In this document: piece by piece, positions 7,667 through 15,764 of the stretch | Layout: each line of letters opens with the position of its first letter | Numbering within the stretch: the stretch's first letter is position 1 | The notes under the pieces: generated by a model | Database searches by the model: none | Told to the model about the DNA's origin: nothing | What the model saw: only the letters and a program-made list of their open reading frames with translations | From: Palsa-504 sp050011155 | Lineage (GTDB): Bacteria > Actinomycetota > Actinomycetes > Streptosporangiales > Streptosporangiaceae | Assembly (NCBI GenBank): GCA_050011155.1 | Contig: JBEKJP010000015.1 | Location: forward strand, 1-64,000 | DNA: 64,000 bases | Reading direction: 5' to 3' | Made by a program: the position numbers and the translations under genes

Positions 7667-8683
7667 CTACGCCGCCCCATTGGACGGCACCGCGGACCGC
7701 AGCCGCTCGGCGGCCAGGTCCGCGAAGGCCGGGTCGGTTTCCGCGGCGAAGGCGCGGCGGCCGAGCGCGACCGCCGCGACCGACGCCGAGCACAGCCCGC
7801 CGAACGGTTCCCACACCACGTCACCGGGCTGGGTGACGGCGCCGACCAGGCGTTCCATGAACTCGAGGGGCTTTTGGTTCAGGTGCGCCGAGCTCGCCGC
7901 CGTCGGGTTGTGCACCCGGGGGGCGGCCCGCCGCAGCGTGCCCTTCAGCCGCTCGGTGTCGTGCAGGGGGCGTCGGGCCCAGACGTTCGTCACCCCGTGG
8001 GCGTGCTGCCAGCGGTACCGCAGCGCGTCCCAGGCGGCGGCGGTGACCGGCCGCTCGCCGTCGAGTGAGTAATACGGCCAGCCAGTGGGCTGGCCGTACG
8101 CGTTGGCGTATCCGGCCAGGCGCTCGGTCATCTCGCCGGGCGGCCAGTACCACAGCCAGTCCTTGGTCAGGTACTTGCGGGTGGCCGCGTTCTTCACCCC
8201 GCACGCCTCGTTGGCGCGCTGCAGCGACAGCCCGGACCTGGACCATTCGTGCCTGACCCACTGCTTGGGCGGCATCGGCCCGTCCGGGCCGGCGATGGTG
8301 AAGGCCCGCTGGTAGAACGCGCAGACCTCGGTCACGATGGGGAACTGCCTGATGGTCCGGCCGTTCACGTTGCCGGCGATGTGCGCCAGGCCCTTGTCCC
8401 AGACGACGAGCTGGACGTACTCCCAGCCGTGTTCGGCGAGCACGGGGTGAACGCTAGCCCAGCCGAGCTCGGTATTCCAGAACCACAGCGTGGTGGCCGG
8501 GCTGGCCGCCGCCGACCAGGCCGCGATGTGCGGGCGGTACCAGTGCGGGAGGGCGTCGGGGCCGATGGTGTCGCCGTGAAATCCGCGGACGCCGTAGGCG
8601 CCGTCGCTGATGATCGTCGCGGGGGCCGGCCAGTCCGGGTAGGCATCGAGCACATCACCACGGAACAGGGCAAACCCACTCAT
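7667..8683 (-). CDS. Solitary DNA N6-adenine/N4-cytosine methyltransferase
   Basis: A 338-residue protein built like a beta-class DNA methyltransferase. Motif IV is near the N-terminus (IISDGAYGVRGF, in place of the common DPPY). The target-recognition region follows in the middle. The SAM-binding motifs come at the end: NQKPLEFMERLVGAV (motif X-like), WEPFGGLCSASVAA (motif I, usually DPFxGSGT) and GRRAFAAETDPAFADLA (motif II). It should methylate a specific DNA sequence with SAM. No restriction endonuclease gene is next to it, so it may be an orphan methylase or the survivor of a lost restriction system. Start is ATG 8683, 3 bp after the sdaA stop, so it probably lies in the sdaA transcript. 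Confidence 0.78.
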   Translation of the reverse strand: MSGFALFRGDVLDAYPDWPAPATIISDGAYGVRGFHGDTIGPDALPHWYRPHIAAWSAAASPATTLWFWNTELGWASVHPVLAEHGWEYVQLVVWDKGLAHIAGNVNGRTIRQFPIVTEVCAFYQRAFTIAGPDGPMPPKQWVRHEWSRSGLSLQRANEACGVKNAATRKYLTKDWLWYWPPGEMTERLAGYANAYGQPTGWPYYSLDGERPVTAAAWDALRYRWQHAHGVTNVWARRPLHDTERLKGTLRRAAPRVHNPTAASSAHLNQKPLEFMERLVGAVTQPGDVVWEPFGGLCSASVAAVALGRRAFAAETDPAFADLAAERLRSAVPSNGAA

Positions 8684-8686
8684 GGG

Positions 8687-10075
8687 CTAGCACTCTATGA
8701 CGTTGACGGCGAGGCCGCCACGCGAAGTCTCCTTGTACTTGTCGAGCATGTCGAGGCCGGTGGCGCGCATGGTGTTGATGGCCTGGTCGAGCGAGACGAA
8801 GTGGCGCCCGTCGCCGCGCAGGGCCAGGCGGGCCGCGTTGATGGCGGTGACCGAGGCGACCGCGTTCCGCTCGATGCACGGCACCTGGACCAGGCCGCCG
8901 ATCGGGTCGCAGGTCAGGCCCAGGTTGTGCTCGATGCCGATCTCGGCCGCGTTCTCCACCTGCTCCGGCGTGCCGCCGAGCAGTTCGGCCAGCGCGCCGG
9001 CCGCCATCGAGCAGGCCGAGCCGACCTCGCCCTGGCAGCCCACCTCGGCCCCGGAGATGGACGCGTTCTCCTTGAACAAGGTGCCGATGGCGGTCGCGGT
9101 CAGCAGGAAGCGGGTGACGCCGTCTTCGGAGGCGCCGGGGACGAACCGGTCGTAGTAGTGCAGCACCGCGGGGACGATGCCGGCCGCGCCGTTGGTGGGG
9201 GCGGTCACCACCCGGCCGCCCGCGGCGTTCTCCTCGTTGACCGCCAGCGCGTACAGCGTCACCCAGTCCATCGCCCGCAGCGGGTCGTCGCCGTCGCGCT
9301 CGCAGGTGAGCTGGCGGAACAGCCGCGGCGCGCGGCGCGGCACCTTCAGGCCGCCGGGCAGCATGCCGTCGGTGCGGCAGCCGCGCTCCACGCAGGCCCG
9401 CATGACCTGCCACAGCTCGGCCAGCCCGGCCCGGATCTCTTCCGTGCCGCGGCCGAGCGCCCGCTCGTTCGCCAGCATGACGCCGGAGATCGGCAGCCCG
9501 CTCGAGGAGGTGTGCGCGAGCAGTTCCTCGCCGGTGGTGAACGGGTAGGGGACCTCGGGCCCGTGTTTTTCCTGGGTCTCGTCGGCTGCTGTCTGGTCGG
9601 CTGCTGTCTGGTCGGTGACGAAGCCGCCGCCGATGGAGTAGTAGTCCCGCTCGCGCAGCGGCGCGCCGTCGGTGTCGTAGGCGATGAACCGCATCCCGTT
9701 CGGGTGGTAGCCGAGCTTTTTCCTGCGGTTGAACTCCAGGTGCTGGCCGATGGTGAAGGGGATCTCGTGCTCGCCGAGCAGCCGGATGGTGCCGTTGTTC
9801 TTGATGGTTTCCAGGCGGCCGGGTATCGCGTCCACGTCGACGGTGGCGGGCTGCTCGCCTTCCAGCCCGAGCAGGACGGCCTTGTCGCTGCCGTGTCCCG
9901 GGCCGGTCAGGCCGAGCGAGCCGTACAGGGCGACCCGGACCGTCGCCACCTCGGGCAGCAGGCCATCGTCGCGCAGGCCCCGGGCGAACATCCCGGCCGC
10001 CTTCATCGGGCCGACGGTGTGCGAGCTGGACGGGCCGATGCCCACCTTGAACAGGTCAAAGACGCTGATCGCCAT
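8687..10075 (-). CDS. sdaA: L-serine dehydratase (L-serine ammonia-lyase, iron-sulfur type)
   Basis: A 462-residue single-chain enzyme with both halves of the family. The beta-type domain starts with ISVFDLFKVGIGPSSSHTVGPM, and the alpha-type domain has GCQGEVGSACSMAAGALAEL and DPIGGLVQVPCIERNA. The conserved cysteines would hold the [4Fe-4S] cluster. It deaminates L-serine to pyruvate and ammonia. Next to purU and near the one-carbon cluster, it probably drains serine made from glycine plus methylene-THF. An unusual surface loop contains a duplicated DQTAA (15-bp tandem repeat at 9581-9610). Start is ATG 10075. It follows purU by 28 bp on the same strand, so an operon is likely. Confidence 0.93.
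   Translation of the reverse strand: MAISVFDLFKVGIGPSSSHTVGPMKAAGMFARGLRDDGLLPEVATVRVALYGSLGLTGPGHGSDKAVLLGLEGEQPATVDVDAIPGRLETIKNNGTIRLLGEHEIPFTIGQHLEFNRRKKLGYHPNGMRFIAYDTDGAPLRERDYYSIGGGFVTDQTAADQTAADETQEKHGPEVPYPFTTGEELLAHTSSSGLPISGVMLANERALGRGTEEIRAGLAELWQVMRACVERGCRTDGMLPGGLKVPRRAPRLFRQLTCERDGDDPLRAMDWVTLYALAVNEENAAGGRVVTAPTNGAAGIVPAVLHYYDRFVPGASEDGVTRFLLTATAIGTLFKENASISGAEVGCQGEVGSACSMAAGALAELLGGTPEQVENAAEIGIEHNLGLTCDPIGGLVQVPCIERNAVASVTAINAARLALRGDGRHFVSLDQAINTMRATGLDMLDKYKETSRGGLAVNVIEC
9581..9610 (-). repeat. 15-bp tandem duplication inside sdaA
   Basis: GTCGGCTGCTGTCTG occurs twice head to tail on the plus strand, encoding a duplicated DQTAA in the reverse frame of sdaA. It is in frame and lies in a polar loop between the two enzyme halves. 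Confidence 0.8.
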
Positions 10076-10103
10076 TGATGCGCCCTATTTCCGCTATGGG
10101 GTA

Positions 10104-10994
10104 TCAGTGAAAGACTACGGTCCGGTCGCCGTTGAGCAGCACCCGGTGCTCCGCGTGCCAGGTCACCGCGCGCGCCAGCACCTGCGCCTCCACGTCGCGC
10201 CCGGCCTCGGTCAGGCGCTCGGGCGAGAGGGTGTGGTTGACCCGGATCACGTCCTGCTCGATGATCGGGCCCTCGTCCAGGTCCGGCGTCACGTAGTGGG
10301 CGGTGGCGCCGATCAGCTTGACGCCACGCGCGTGCGCCTGATGGTACGGCTTGGCGCCCTTGAAGCTGGGCAGGAAGGAGTGGTGGATGTTGATCATCCG
10401 GCCCTCCATCCGCTTGCACACCTCGCCGGACAGGATCTGCATGTAGCGGGCGAGCACGATGAGCTCGGCGTCCATGCCGTCGATCACCTCGAGCAACTGG
10501 CTCTCGGCGGCCGCCTTGCCCGTCTGGGTCACCGGGATGTGGTGGAACGGGATCCGGTAGGACGCGGCCAGCTCGGCGAAGTCCTCGTGATTGGACACCA
10601 CGCCGGCCACGTCGACCGGCAGCGAGGAGGACTTCCACCGGAACAGCAGGTCGTTCAGGCAGTGGCCGAGCCGGGAGACCATGATCAGGGTGCGGACCCT
10701 GGCCGCTTGGTCATGCAACTGCCAGGTCATGTGGAAGGACTCGGCCACCCAGGAGAAGCCGCGCTCGAGGTCGGCCAGCAACTCTTCCGGCGACTGGTTG
10801 TGCGGTGGCACGGAGAAATGCACCCGCATGAAGAAGCGCCCGTCCGGGCTCTCCATCTTCGGCTGGCCGTACTGCTGGCTGTCCAGGATGTTGCCCGAGT
10901 GCTGGACGAGGAAGCTGGCCACCGCGTACACGATCCCCGGCTTGTCCGGGCAGGACAGCGTGAGCACGTACTCCCGGCCCCGAGCAACGTCCAT
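10104..10994 (-). CDS. purU: Formyltetrahydrofolate deformylase
   Basis: A 296-residue protein of standard PurU length. An N-terminal ACT domain (YVLTLSCPDKPGIVYAVASFL) is followed by a formyltransferase-like domain with INIHHSFLPSFKGAKPYHQA, the catalytic His of GATAHYVT and the Asp of LDEGPIIEQD. It hydrolyses 10-formyl-THF to formate and THF, regenerating free THF. That is useful when methyl groups flood the folate pool, which fits the demethylation genes nearby and sdaA directly downstream. Start is ATG 10994. A perfect inverted repeat (11012-11030) sits just upstream, probably at the promoter, and a divergent IclR gene follows. Confidence 0.93.
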   Translation of the reverse strand: MDVARGREYVLTLSCPDKPGIVYAVASFLVQHSGNILDSQQYGQPKMESPDGRFFMRVHFSVPPHNQSPEELLADLERGFSWVAESFHMTWQLHDQAARVRTLIMVSRLGHCLNDLLFRWKSSSLPVDVAGVVSNHEDFAELAASYRIPFHHIPVTQTGKAAAESQLLEVIDGMDAELIVLARYMQILSGEVCKRMEGRMINIHHSFLPSFKGAKPYHQAHARGVKLIGATAHYVTPDLDEGPIIEQDVIRVNHTLSPERLTEAGRDVEAQVLARAVTWHAEHRVLLNGDRTVVFH

Positions 10995-11011
10995 GTCAGC
11001 CCCTCGACAAC

Positions 11012-11030
11012 TGTTGCTTAATGTGCAACA
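11012..11030. promoter_or_regulatory. Candidate IclR operator upstream of purU
   Basis: TGTTGC-TTAATGT-GCAACA is a perfect 6+6 inverted repeat starting 18 bp before the purU start codon. A further GCAACA half-site is at 11044-11049. Position and symmetry fit an operator for the divergent IclR regulator at 11207. This is inferred, not shown. Confidence 0.5.
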
Positions 11031-11100
11031 AATTTCCCTATACGCAACAATGGTGCATCACGTGATCATCTGTGGTCAAGGTCGCGGGGTGCTCCGGGGT

Positions 11101-11168
11101 GCCGTACGGACCCGGTGTGCCATCGGTGCTGCTCTATGTGACCCTATGTGCCATCGGGTCCGTACGGC
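11101..11168. repeat. 14-bp inverted repeat enclosing a direct repeat, upstream of iclR-type gene
   Basis: GCCGTACGGACCCG (11101-11114) is mirrored perfectly by CGGGTCCGTACGGC (11155-11168). The 40-bp loop holds two copies of TGTGCCATCGG. The structure lies in the 5' leader of the IclR gene and could be a regulator-binding array or an RNA hairpin. Confidence 0.6.
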
Positions 11169-11206
11169 GGGTGCTGGACCGAGGGGGTCAGGAGTACTGT
11201 TGCGTC

Positions 11207-11980
11207 ATGGGCAACACGGTGGCGGAGCCGGTGGTGCAGTCGGTGGACCGGGCGGTGCGGATCCTGGAGATCCTGGCCCGGGACGGGGAGGCCGGGGTCA
11301 CCGAGGTCGCGGGCGAACTCGGGGTGCACAAGTCGACCGCGTCCCGGCTGCTGGCCGCGCTGGACCGGCGTGAGCTCGTCACGCAGGGCGCGGCCCGGGG
11401 GAAGTTCCGGCTCGGGGTGGGCATCGTGCGGCTGGCCGGGGCGGCCAGCGCCCGGCTCGATGTGCTGCAGGAGAGCCGGGCCGTGGGCCGGATGCTGGCC
11501 CACGAGGTGGGCGAGACCGTCAACCTGGCCATCTTGTCCGGCCGCGATGCGCTCTACCTGGACCAGGCGGCGGGCCCGGCGGCGCTCTCCCCGCACAACT
11601 GGGCCGGGCAGCGTATCCCGCTGCACGCCACCTCGGACGGCAAGGTCCTGCTGGCCTGGCTGCCCGAGGCCGACCTCGCGCCGCACCTCGCGCCGCCGCT
11701 GGCCCGCTTCACCGAGCGCACGATCACCGACGTGGCCGCCTTCCCGGCGCTGCTGGCCGAGGTCAGGCGCCGGGGCTACGCCACCACGGTGGACGAGCTC
11801 GAGGCCGGCCTGACCGCGATCGCGGCCCCCGTACGCGACGCCGAGGGCACGGTCATCGCCTCGATCAGCGCGTCCGGCCCGAGCTTCCGCATCCCGGCCG
11901 CCCGGGTCGAGGTGCTGGCCGCCGCCGTCCGCCGCGCCGCCGGCGAGGCCTCCCGCCGCCTCGGCTGGCTCCCGCGCTAG
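11207..11980 (+). CDS. IclR-family transcriptional regulator (first copy)
   Basis: A 257-residue protein. The N-terminal winged helix-turn-helix covers about residues 10-65 (VQSVDRAVRILEILA, then GVHKSTASRLLAALDRRELV). The C-terminal effector domain has GETVNLAILSGRDALYLDQ, HATSDGKVLLAWLP and RGYATTVDELEAGLTAIAAPV, all standard IclR features. It is divergent from purU-sdaA and separated from it by palindromic sequence, so it probably controls that operon and itself. The ligand may be a C1 or amino-acid intermediate. The ATG at 11207, preceded by AGGAG 12 bp upstream, gives the normal family start. Longer in-frame extensions encode nothing conserved. Confidence 0.9.
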   Translation: MGNTVAEPVVQSVDRAVRILEILARDGEAGVTEVAGELGVHKSTASRLLAALDRRELVTQGAARGKFRLGVGIVRLAGAASARLDVLQESRAVGRMLAHEVGETVNLAILSGRDALYLDQAAGPAALSPHNWAGQRIPLHATSDGKVLLAWLPEADLAPHLAPPLARFTERTITDVAAFPALLAEVRRRGYATTVDELEAGLTAIAAPVRDAEGTVIASISASGPSFRIPAARVEVLAAAVRRAAGEASRRLGWLPR

Positions 11981-12137
11981 CGGGGTCGCATGATCCTTCG
12001 TCCGCTTGTGTCGTCATAGCGACCCTAACTGCCGAAAGATCCGGGATTAGGAGAGTTCTGGCGACCGGAGGACGGGTGGTCTCGGAGACTACCCAAATTC
12101 ACATCCACCCGGGTAACTTCAACAGTCCGGGGTGCGG

Positions 12138-12644
12138 TCAGTAGTGACTTGCGACCCGGGGGCGGGTGGTTTCGGCGGCTAGGGACTGCTGGGCGAGGAT
12201 GTCGCGGAGCTCGCGGGTGTCGCCGTCCGGGTAGCGGTCGAGGATGGCGTCGAGGTCGCGGCGCTGGGCCGGGGTGGAGTACGTGGCCAGCTCACGTTCC
12301 AGGGCGCGGCGCTGCGGGGTGGCTTCCTGCGGGCTGACCGGGGCCAGCAGGGCGGCGGTCAGGAACAGCATCCCGGGGATCATGATGGCGCCGGGCATGC
12401 CGCTGCGCATCACGAAGCCGGCCACGGTGAGCGCCGTCCCGGCCGTCAGCGGCCGCCAGCGGGGACGCACGGCGGCGCCGACCCGGAGCAATCCGACCGC
12501 TATCAGCAAGCCGCTGATCCGGGCCCACCGGCGCACCCGCCCGGAGTGCCCGGGCCCGGTGAACCACAGGCCGCGGCCCCGGTGCTCCGGGGATCGCGAC
12601 GACTTCCAGATCACCACGTTCTGGCGATGGGGTCGCAGCAACAT
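12138..12644 (-). CDS. Hypothetical membrane protein
   Basis: A 168-residue protein with two or three hydrophobic segments in the middle (ISGLLIAVGLLRVGAAV, then LTAGTALTVAGFVMRSGM and AIMIPGMLFLTAALLAPV). A charged C-terminal tail follows (RRALERELATYSTPAQRRDLDAILDRYPDGDTRELRDIL), probably helical. The tail pattern STPAQRRDLDAILDRYPD occurs in small actinobacterial membrane proteins of unknown role. The N-terminal 40 residues are Arg-rich and the start is uncertain. It stands alone on the minus strand, 64 bp from mttB's 3' end. Confidence 0.65.
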   Translation of the reverse strand: MLLRPHRQNVVIWKSSRSPEHRGRGLWFTGPGHSGRVRRWARISGLLIAVGLLRVGAAVRPRWRPLTAGTALTVAGFVMRSGMPGAIMIPGMLFLTAALLAPVSPQEATPQRRALERELATYSTPAQRRDLDAILDRYPDGDTRELRDILAQQSLAAETTRPRVASHY

Positions 12645-12708
12645 CGCAGCCTCCTACATTCCGCTGCCCCTGCGTGTCCCCATGCTCACTCGCGCCCGGT
12701 GGATTTGT

Positions 12709-14160
12709 CTAGTCGCCGAGTTCGCGGCGGCGGCGGGTTACGAAGTCGTCGAGCTCGGCGCGGATGGCGTCGTCCAGCGGCGGCGGGGTGAACTCGGCCA
12801 GCTTCTTCTGCCAGATCTCGTTGGCCCGGGCGGCGGTGTCCTTGGCGCCCAGCTTGAGCCAGCGCTCGAAGTTGGCGGTGGAGGACAGCAGCGGGCGGTA
12901 GAAGCAGTCGCGGAAGCGTTCCATCGTGTGCTCGGCGCCGAGGAAGTGGCCGCCGTGGCCGACCTCTTCGTGCGCGCCGAACGCCATCGACTCCTCGGTG
13001 ATCTCCAGCGGGGTGAACTCCACCCGCAGCTCGCGCAGCAGCTCGATGTCGATGATGAACTTCTCGTAGCAGCTGACCAGGCCGCCTTCCAGCCAGCCGG
13101 CCGCGTGCATGACGAAGTTGGTGCCGGCCAGGAAGGTCGGCAGCAGCGTCATCAGCCCCTCGTAGGCGGACTGCGCGTCGGCCGTCTGCGACGAGTTGAG
13201 GCCGCCGCCGGTGCGGAACGGCAGGCCGTAGTGCCGGGCCAGCTGGCCGGTGCACAGCAGGCCGAGGGCCGATTCGGGGGTGCCGAACGACGGCGACCCG
13301 GACTGCATGTCGATGTTGGACAGGAACGAGCCGAAGATCACCGGGCAGCCGGGCCGGATCAGCTGGGCCAGCGCGATGCCGCTCAGCGCCTCGGCCAGCT
13401 GCTGGGCCAGCGCGGCCGGGATGGTGACCGGGGACATCGCGCCCATCAGGAGGAACGGGGTGAGCACCACGGGCTGGCCCGCGGCACAGTACTCGAACTG
13501 GGCGTCGAGCATCCGGTCGTCCCAGCGCAGCGGGGAGTTGCAGTTGATCAGCGAGATCGTGGCCGGGGTCCGCTCGATGATCTCGCGCCCGCCGAACAGG
13601 ATCTCGGTCATCTTGATGGTGTCGGCCGCGTTCGGCCCGGACACGACGTTGCCCATGTAGATCTTGTCGGTCAGCGTCTGCAGCGCGTAGATCATGTCCA
13701 GGTGCCGCGAGTCCAGCGGGGCGTCGTTCGGCTCGCAGATCACGCCGCCGGCCGAGTCGAGCTCGTCGTAGGCCTGGGACAGGCTGGCCAGCTGGCGGAA
13801 GTCCTGCATGGTGGCGTCGCGGCGCACGTCGCCCGCGCGCACGAACGGGCAGCCGTACACCGCGCTGAACACCATGTGGTCGCCGCCGATGTGCACGTTG
13901 TGGGCCGGGTTGCGGGCCTGCACGTCGAACTCGCGCGGCGCCTTCGCCACCTGCTCCAGGACGAAGTCCGGGTCGAGCTTGACCACATCCCCGTCCACTT
14001 GCTGCCCGGCCTTGGCAAAGAGCTCGACCGCCTCGGGCTTGGCGAACTGGATGCCGATCTCGGAGACGATACGGCGCCAGCCGCGTTCGAGCGTCTGGAT
14101 CGCGTCGGCGGAGAGGATCTCGTACCTCGGCATCTTGTTCACAAACATCGATGTCACCAA
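12709..14160 (-). CDS. mtgB: MttB-family corrinoid methyltransferase without pyrrolysine (glycine betaine MtgB-like)
   Basis: A 483-residue protein matching the trimethylamine methyltransferase superfamily in length and motifs: LERGWRRIVSEIGIQF at the start, PVTIPAALAQQLAEALSGI in the barrel and TGGGLNSSQTADAQSAYEG before the active-site strand. True MttB enzymes read an in-frame amber codon as pyrrolysine. This frame is open throughout, so it belongs to the non-Pyl branch, whose characterised member MtgB demethylates glycine betaine onto a corrinoid protein. Proline betaine, carnitine and butyrobetaine are handled by relatives, so the substrate is inferred from the downstream dimethylglycine-type dehydrogenase. 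It is divergent from the iclR-corrinoid-methyltransferase operon. Start may be ATG 14160 or a nearby downstream ATG. Confidence 0.85.
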   Translation of the reverse strand: MVTSMFVNKMPRYEILSADAIQTLERGWRRIVSEIGIQFAKPEAVELFAKAGQQVDGDVVKLDPDFVLEQVAKAPREFDVQARNPAHNVHIGGDHMVFSAVYGCPFVRAGDVRRDATMQDFRQLASLSQAYDELDSAGGVICEPNDAPLDSRHLDMIYALQTLTDKIYMGNVVSGPNAADTIKMTEILFGGREIIERTPATISLINCNSPLRWDDRMLDAQFEYCAAGQPVVLTPFLLMGAMSPVTIPAALAQQLAEALSGIALAQLIRPGCPVIFGSFLSNIDMQSGSPSFGTPESALGLLCTGQLARHYGLPFRTGGGLNSSQTADAQSAYEGLMTLLPTFLAGTNFVMHAAGWLEGGLVSCYEKFIIDIELLRELRVEFTPLEITEESMAFGAHEEVGHGGHFLGAEHTMERFRDCFYRPLLSSTANFERWLKLGAKDTAARANEIWQKKLAEFTPPPLDDAIRAELDDFVTRRRRELGD

Positions 14161-14230
14161 GCCTTAAGGGTGCAGCGGCAGCAACTTGACCGATCTTAGA
14201 CCCCCACCCTACGATCACATAGTAAAACTC

Positions 14231-14249
14231 GGTCCCATAAAGTGGAACC
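14231..14249. promoter_or_regulatory. Candidate IclR operator in the mtgB/iclR divergent region
   Basis: GGTCCCA-TAAAG-TGGAACC is an inverted repeat of GGTNCCA with a 5-bp spacer, with one mismatched pair. It ends one base before the ATG at 14251 and 71 bp upstream of mtgB. TGGAAC-type half-sites are common in IclR-family operators. The site could repress or activate both directions. Its overlap with the start region suggests autorepression. Confidence 0.5.
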
Positions 14250-14250
14250 T

Positions 14251-15060
14251 ATGGCATCAGAACGGACCCCCCAGACGGCCATGAGCAACCAGAGCGGCAC
14301 GCAGGCCGTGGACCGCGCGGCTCGCCTGCTCGCGGAGGTCGTGCACTCAAGTGACCCGATGACGTTCACCGGGCTGAGCGCGACCACCGGACTGGCCAAG
14401 TCCACCACCTCCCGCCTGCTGCTCGCGCTCGAGCGCAACCACCTGGTCCGGCGGGACGACCATGGCCGGTTCCTGCCCGGTGAGATGTTCGTCAGCTTCG
14501 CCTGGCGCGGCGGCGCGATGGCCGGGCTTGTCGCGGTGGCCCAGCCGTTCCTTGAGCGGCTCGGCAAGGCCACCGGTGAGACGATCAACCTGGGCGTGGC
14601 CAGCAACGGGCTGGTCGAGCAGATCGCCCAGGTGGACAGCACCTACCTGATCGGCGGCACCAACTGGATCGGCCTGTCGGTGCCGCTGCACTGCTCCGCG
14701 CTGGGCAAGGTGCTGCTGGCCTTCGGGGCGGCCCAGCTAACGGGCGGCCCGCTGGAACGGCGGACGGACAAGACCGTCACCAGCGAAACGGCGCTGCGCG
14801 CCGAGCTGGCCACCGTGCGGACCCGCGGCTACGCGGTGACCGACGAGGAACTCGAACCCGGGCTGATCGCGGTGGCCACCCCGATCCGCGGCTACGACGG
14901 CGCCGTGATCGCGGCGCTGTCGGTATCGGCCCCCACGAACCGGATGAGCACCGATGATATGCCGGCCATCGCCGGGTACTGCGCGGAGGAGGCGGCCGGG
15001 CTCTCCGCCGTCCTCGGCTACCGGCAGCGAGGTGCCAAGCAGACCAGGAAGGCGGGCTGA
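14251..15060 (+). CDS. IclR-family transcriptional regulator of the demethylation cluster
   Basis: A 269-residue IclR protein. The helix-turn-helix is at about residues 20-75 (TQAVDRAARLLAEVV, then TGLAKSTTSRLLLALERNHLV). The effector domain has GETINLGVASNGLVEQIAQVDS, LHCSALGKVLLAF and RGYAVTDEELEPGLIAVATPI. It is the first gene of the corrinoid operon, with only two bases before the next start codon, and is divergent from mtgB. It is the natural candidate for a substrate-responsive switch for the whole 12.7-23.6 kb cluster. GTG 14242, ATG 14251 and ATG 14281 are all possible starts, and none has a strong ribosome site. ATG 14251 abuts the palindrome. Confidence 0.9.
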   Translation: MASERTPQTAMSNQSGTQAVDRAARLLAEVVHSSDPMTFTGLSATTGLAKSTTSRLLLALERNHLVRRDDHGRFLPGEMFVSFAWRGGAMAGLVAVAQPFLERLGKATGETINLGVASNGLVEQIAQVDSTYLIGGTNWIGLSVPLHCSALGKVLLAFGAAQLTGGPLERRTDKTVTSETALRAELATVRTRGYAVTDEELEPGLIAVATPIRGYDGAVIAALSVSAPTNRMSTDDMPAIAGYCAEEAAGLSAVLGYRQRGAKQTRKAG

Positions 15061-15062
15061 TT

Positions 15063-15728
15063 ATGACGACCGAAGAGCTGCTCAGCGAGCTTTACGACCA
15101 GACCCTGGTCGGCAACAGGCCCGCGGTGCTCGAGCTCACCAACACCGGGCTGGCCCAGGGCCTCGGCCCGGAGACGCTGCTGTACGAGGCGCTGATCCCG
15201 TCGCTGGAGGAAGTGGGCGCCCGGTTCGAGCGGGGCGACTTCTTCGTGCCGGAGATGCTCATCGCGGGCAAGGCCATGGCCGGCGCGCTGGAGATCCTGC
15301 GCCCGCTGCTGGCCGAGACCGGCGCCCAGACGATCGGCAAGATCGTGATGGGCACGGTCAAGGGCGACGTGCACGACATCGGCAAGAACCTGGTCAACAT
15401 CATGTTCGAGGGCGCCGGGTTCGAGGTCATCGACCTCGGCGTGCAGGTCGCGCCGGAGAAGTTCGTCGACGCGATCAGAGAGCACCAGCCCGACATCGTG
15501 GGCTTCTCCGCGTTCCTCACCACCACGATGCCGATGTTCAAGGCCAACATCAACGCGCTGAACAAGGCCGGCCTGCGGGACCAGGTCATCGTCATGGTCG
15601 GCGGCGCCCCGGTCACCCAGGAATACGCCGACGTGGTTGGCGCGGACGGCTACGCGTCCGACGCCTCGGCCGCCGTGGTCCGGGCCAAGGAACTCATCGC
15701 CCAGCGCCGCGCTCCAGTCAACGCGTAA
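15063..15728 (+). CDS. mtgC: Corrinoid methyl-carrier protein (MtgC/MttC-like)
   Basis: A 221-residue two-domain carrier. The N-terminal helical cap (about 1-90) has the EVGARFERGDFFVPEMLIAG signature. The B12-binding Rossmann domain follows, with GDVHDIGKN giving the axial cobalt ligand His104, and IVGFSAFLTTTM and VMVGGAPV around the dimethylbenzimidazole tail pocket. Such proteins accept a methyl group on Co(I) from an MttB-type enzyme and pass it to a second methyltransferase. It lies between the IclR gene and the THF methyltransferase, exactly the partners expected. ATG start two bases after the iclR stop. Confidence 0.92.
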   Translation: MTTEELLSELYDQTLVGNRPAVLELTNTGLAQGLGPETLLYEALIPSLEEVGARFERGDFFVPEMLIAGKAMAGALEILRPLLAETGAQTIGKIVMGTVKGDVHDIGKNLVNIMFEGAGFEVIDLGVQVAPEKFVDAIREHQPDIVGFSAFLTTTMPMFKANINALNKAGLRDQVIVMVGGAPVTQEYADVVGADGYASDASAAVVRAKELIAQRRAPVNA

Positions 15729-15764
15729 CTAGAGGCCTAGCAACGCCCCGGAGGGAACCAGCCC

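Noticed and set aside
12709..14160. Possible pyrrolysine-containing trimethylamine methyltransferase
   Set aside because: No in-frame TAG occurs, and no pyl genes are present in the window. It belongs to the non-Pyl branch.
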